Assembly: GCA_022600395.1 (NCBI GenBank) | Contig: JAHZKM010000013.1 | Coordinates: 1 to 12,493, forward strand | Source of the DNA: Pseudomonadota bacterium | GTDB lineage: Bacteria > Pseudomonadota > Gammaproteobacteria > PS1 > Pseudothioglobaceae | Direction of reading: 5' to 3' | Length of the DNA stretch: 12,493 nt | Shown: in pieces, positions 9,841-12,493 of the stretch | How the letters are laid out: every line of letters starts with the position of its first letter | Position numbering within the stretch: position 1 is the first letter of the stretch | Made by a program: the position numbers and the translations under genes | Notes under the pieces: generated by a model | The model's database searches: none | The model's input: the letters and a program-made list of their open reading frames with translations, nothing else | Told to the model about the DNA's origin: nothing

Positions 9841-9864
9841 AAAAGCTGATTTTGCAGCTTTTTT
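9841..9864 (+). terminator. Rho-independent terminator after sqr, possibly bidirectional
   Basis: AAAAGCTG (9841-9848) and CAGCTTTT (9855-9862) form a perfect 8-bp stem with a 6-base loop, and the T-run continues to 9864. It lies eight bases after the sqr stop. On the minus strand the same stem ends in four Ts, so it may also stop transcripts of recN, whose stop is 15 bases away. Confidence 0.82.
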
Positions 9865-9879
9865 ATCGGCTAATTTTTG

Positions 9880-11544
9880 TCAAGGTTGGCTGCTGGCAAT
9901 CATTTCAGCCGCTGCCACTCTAGCCTTGTCAGTCACAGTTGCACCGCCCAAAATACGCGCCACTTCTTCTACTCTTTGCTGATCATTCAGTTGTATTACG
10001 TTCGTTTGTGCGCCTTGCTCATTTTGCACCTTACTCACACATAGATGCTGGTGTCCAAATGCTGCCACTTGTGCCAAATGCGTAATACAAATAATTTGAT
10101 AATTCTTGGCAAGCTTCTGTAGCTTTCTGCCTACAACCTCAGCAACAGCGCCGCTAATACCTACATCTACTTCATCAAAAATTAAGGTTGGTGTATATTC
10201 GCTATCGCTACTAACTACCGAAATTGCCAGCGATATGCGTGACAACTCACCGCCTGAGGCTACTTTTTTGAGCGCTTTAAACTGTTGCCCCATATTGGTT
10301 TTCACCAAAAATTCGATAACCTCATGGCCATTTAAATGCACCCCGTCATTCTTAGTGTTAAGCTCCACTTTAAACTCACTGCCTGGCATACCCAAAACCT
10401 GCATAGCTTCAGTTACCAGCTGAGAAAGCTCTTCTGCTTTTATTTGGCGAGTCTCGGATAACCTCTTAGCCTGGTCCATATATCTTTTAGAAAGTTCTTC
10501 CAACTGCGCTTTCATTTCATCAATTGAGCTAACACCGCCACCAATCTCTTCTAACTTTATTGTGAGCTGGTCACGCACCAATATAAGTTCTTCAATTTGG
10601 CATTGATGCTTTCGACCTAGGGCATATAACTCAGAAATACGCTCTTCCATCTCAACTACACTTTGTTCGTCCGTTGATAACTGACTTAAATATTGTGTCA
10701 ATTCATATACAACTTCTTGTGTTTGCACCTGTGCAGAGCTTAACAGCTCGAATCCGGTCTGTAGCCTATCGTCCATTTCAATCGCCTCAGACAACTGCGA
10801 ACTAAGCGCTAAGAGTTGTTCATTTGCACCAGACTCACTCTCTAATTGACTCAATACACCAGATGTTTTTTCAATAATTGCCTGTGCATTTGAGCTTGTT
10901 TTAAAGTTGGCCTCAATCGTGTTAAGCTCATCTTGATCAAGCATTGCCTCGGTTAACTCTTCTAGCTGATGCGAATACAGTGCTTGCTGTTGCTCAATAG
11001 CTTCTTGATTATTAATCAAGTTCTCAATTTTTTCATTCAATGATTTATAAGCCCTAACCACCTCATTGAGCTTTTGTTTGTCAACTTCCAGCTGTGCATA
11101 TCCGTCCAGCAAACGCATTTGCTGCTCTGGTCTTAATAACAATTGATGTTCGTTTTGACCATGAATGTCTAATAACAAATCGCCCACATTACGCACAGTG
11201 GACAGTGGCACGCTATTGCCATTAATAAAAGCTTTTGAGCGTCCATCGCTAGTAATTACTCGACGCAAAATACACTCGCCTTCATCTTCTAAAGCGTTTT
11301 CAGTCAAAAAATTTTGTACGGTCTGGTTGCTTTCTAGTGCAAAAGCTGCGCTGATATCAGCCTTGTCCTTACCATGACGGACCAAATTAGAGTCAGCGCG
11401 CACGCCCAAAGCCAAACCTAACGCTTGCAGAATAATAGATTTTCCGGCACCTGTTTCGCCTGTAACGGCGCTCATTCCAGGCTCAAAAGACAAATCAAGC
11501 CTTTCAACAACAGCTAAGTTTTTGACCGATAATTGCGACAACAT
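9880..11544 (-). CDS. recN: DNA repair protein RecN (SMC-like ATPase)
   Basis: RecN is a cytoplasmic SMC-family ATPase that acts early in RecA-dependent repair of double-strand breaks. The 554 residues match the family (553 in E. coli). The N-terminal head half carries Walker A GETGAGKS at 29-36, and the centre (about 150-380) is Glu/Gln/Leu-rich coiled coil. The C-terminal head half has the ABC signature SGGELSR at 430-436, Walker B LIFDEVD at 454-460 and the ITHLAQVAAFG switch region at 487-497. It lies 13 bases after nadK and probably shares its transcript, as in E. coli. I see no ribosome binding site and no CTGT-N8-ACAG type LexA box between nadK and recN or ahead of nadK, so SOS control is not evident here. 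Confidence 0.97.
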   Translation of the reverse strand: MLSQLSVKNLAVVERLDLSFEPGMSAVTGETGAGKSIILQALGLALGVRADSNLVRHGKDKADISAAFALESNQTVQNFLTENALEDEGECILRRVITSDGRSKAFINGNSVPLSTVRNVGDLLLDIHGQNEHQLLLRPEQQMRLLDGYAQLEVDKQKLNEVVRAYKSLNEKIENLINNQEAIEQQQALYSHQLEELTEAMLDQDELNTIEANFKTSSNAQAIIEKTSGVLSQLESESGANEQLLALSSQLSEAIEMDDRLQTGFELLSSAQVQTQEVVYELTQYLSQLSTDEQSVVEMEERISELYALGRKHQCQIEELILVRDQLTIKLEEIGGGVSSIDEMKAQLEELSKRYMDQAKRLSETRQIKAEELSQLVTEAMQVLGMPGSEFKVELNTKNDGVHLNGHEVIEFLVKTNMGQQFKALKKVASGGELSRISLAISVVSSDSEYTPTLIFDEVDVGISGAVAEVVGRKLQKLAKNYQIICITHLAQVAAFGHQHLCVSKVQNEQGAQTNVIQLNDQQRVEEVARILGGATVTDKARVAAAEMIASSQP

Positions 11545-11557
11545 TAACTATATTCGC

Positions 11558-12379
11558 TTATGAAAGCTTTGACCCCCAGTGAAGTTTAGAGCGAATAATC
11601 TCAAAATAATCATAGTCTTTAGGGTGCAATAAATGCACAAAACTACCATGCTGGCGCACGCGAACCTCTTGGCCTTGAGCAATTGGGAATGAAGCTTGTC
11701 CATCAATATGCACGCTTACTCCAGCGCCCGCATCCTTAACTCGAACCACCACCTCGCTGCCACCTGGCACCAACAATGGACGGTGGCTCATAGTATGGGG
11801 ACAAATAGACACCAAACCAATTGCATTAACGCCTGGGTGCATGATCGGCCCACCACTTGATAAAGCATAAGCAGTTGAGCCTGTTGGTGTAGTAATAATG
11901 AGCCCATCTGCACGCTGATTATTGACGAACTTATCATCAATATAAACATCGAACTCTATCATTTTAAGTGCGTCTTGTCGATTCACTACCGCATCATTCA
12001 AGGCAACACTTTGCTGCACCACCTGTCCATTTTGTTCTATTTGGCAAGACAATAAGCAACGATCTTCTTTAGTAAATTCGCCTTGCAAAACCTGAGTCAC
12101 AATTTCAAGCATCTTACCCACTGACACATCTGCCAAAAACCCAAGTCGACCGAGATTAATGCCTAAAATAGGGATGTTGTTATCAACAAAAGTACGTGCT
12201 GTATTGAGCAAAGTACCGTCTCCGCCCACGACAATAATTAAATCTGCTTGCTCTGCAATTAGCTCACGGCCATTCACTACACCTACGCCTTTATTTTGTA
12301 AAAATGCAGACAATTCTTCAGCGATGCCGTCGCTCACAGAATCATTAGGTTTGGTGATAATGCCGATTGTATTAAACAT
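11558..12379 (-). CDS. nadK: NAD kinase
   Basis: NadK phosphorylates NAD to NADP using ATP and is the only route to NADP in most bacteria. The 273-residue product has the catalytic GGDG motif at 52-55 (Asp54) within IIVVGGDGTLLNTAR. It also has LGRLGFL at 77-83, the NAD-binding LNDAVV (128-132), RADGLII (156-162) and the TPTGSTAYALSSGGP signature (164-178). It is slightly shorter than the 292-residue E. coli enzyme, mostly at the N-terminus. The ATG at 12379 lacks an obvious ribosome binding site. It is divergent from the probable grpE, the same arrangement as in E. coli. A weak minus-strand promoter may exist (TTGTAG at 12444-12439, 18-base spacer, TATAGT at 12420-12415). Confidence 0.97.
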   Translation of the reverse strand: MFNTIGIITKPNDSVSDGIAEELSAFLQNKGVGVVNGRELIAEQADLIIVVGGDGTLLNTARTFVDNNIPILGINLGRLGFLADVSVGKMLEIVTQVLQGEFTKEDRCLLSCQIEQNGQVVQQSVALNDAVVNRQDALKMIEFDVYIDDKFVNNQRADGLIITTPTGSTAYALSSGGPIMHPGVNAIGLVSICPHTMSHRPLLVPGGSEVVVRVKDAGAGVSVHIDGQASFPIAQGQEVRVRQHGSFVHLLHPKDYDYFEIIRSKLHWGSKLS

Positions 12380-12394
12380 TGTTATATTTTGCTA

Positions 12395-12424
12395 TTGAAT
12401 TCTTTAAAATAGCCACTATATAAT
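12395..12424 (+). promoter_or_regulatory. Promoter of the probable grpE gene
   Basis: TTGAAT (12395-12400) and a perfect TATAAT (12419-12424) are separated by 18 bases, a good sigma-70-type promoter. The TTGAA followed 13 bases later by CCACTATA (12413-12420) also resembles the heat-shock sigma-32 pattern (CTTGAA, 13-15 bases, CCCCATnT). The -10 part of that match is imperfect. A dual promoter would suit grpE, a classic heat-shock gene. Confidence 0.5.
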
Positions 12425-12430
12425 TGGCTA
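12410..12430. repeat. Inverted repeat over the -10 region of the nadK/grpE divergent promoters
   Basis: TAGCCA (12410-12415) and TGGCTA (12425-12430) are perfect 6-bp inverted arms around nine bases that include the grpE TATAAT. The geometry is that of a dimeric repressor operator, but no regulator can be named; it is not the CIRCE sequence (TTAGCACTC arms). Chance occurrence is possible. Confidence 0.3.
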
Positions 12431-12467
12431 ATAATTAGCTACAAATATACATTAATTGGACAACAAG

Positions 12468-12493
12468 ATGACAAAAAAGCAAGACCAAGACGA
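12468..12493 (+). CDS. grpE: Start of a probable GrpE nucleotide exchange factor (only eight codons visible)
   Basis: An ATG at 12468 opens a frame reading MTKKQDQD up to the window edge. A hydrophilic, charged start suits GrpE, the nucleotide exchange factor for DnaK, but eight residues cannot identify it. The call rests on context: in E. coli and many gammaproteobacteria grpE is divergent from nadK-recN, and the upstream sequence holds a good promoter with heat-shock-like features. The ribosome binding site is weak (GGA eight to ten bases upstream). Confidence 0.5.

Overview
The window is chromosomal DNA from an AT-rich gammaproteobacterium. The ATP synthase subunits closely match the gammaproteobacterial pattern: subunit alpha has 513 residues with the arginine finger at 376, gamma has 287 and b has 156. 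The gene order atpIBEFHAGDC and the divergent grpE / nadK-recN arrangement are also the ones known from Escherichia coli. A sulfide:quinone oxidoreductase sits head-to-head with the ATP synthase operon, which points to a sulfur-oxidising lineage. Low GC and compact spacing would suit the SUP05/Thioglobus/clam-symbiont group, but that placement is inference.

Layout. Positions 1-1629 (+) hold a tightly coupled run of four genes: the 3' end of a probable TauD/TfdA-like dioxygenase, ampD (cell-wall recycling amidase), kdsC (Kdo-8-phosphate phosphatase, lipopolysaccharide synthesis) and a 99-residue O6-alkylguanine-DNA alkyltransferase domain protein. Each gene overlaps the next by 1 or 4 bases. 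Positions 1626-8353 (-) carry the complete nine-gene F1Fo ATP synthase operon. Its last gene converges on the alkyltransferase gene with overlapping stop codons, and its probable terminator lies inside that neighbour. Positions 8354-8545 are a divergent control region with a strong sigma-70-type promoter for the sulfide oxidoreductase, an FNR-like palindrome on its -35 element, another palindrome and a weak candidate promoter for atpI. The sulfide:quinone oxidoreductase gene is at 8546-9832 (+), followed by a hairpin terminator. Positions 9880-12379 (-) hold recN and nadK. The window closes with a divergent promoter region and the first eight codons of a probable grpE (+).

How the genes fit together: the sulfide oxidoreductase feeds electrons from sulfide into the quinone pool, and the ATP synthase converts the resulting proton gradient into ATP. 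The rest is housekeeping: envelope recycling and LPS synthesis, DNA alkylation repair, double-strand break repair, NADP supply and heat-shock chaperoning. There is no mobile element, CRISPR array, RNA gene or phage gene that I can see. I found no convincing undescribed system; the points of interest are regulatory sites, gene-end overlaps and two short family members (AtpI and the alkyltransferase).
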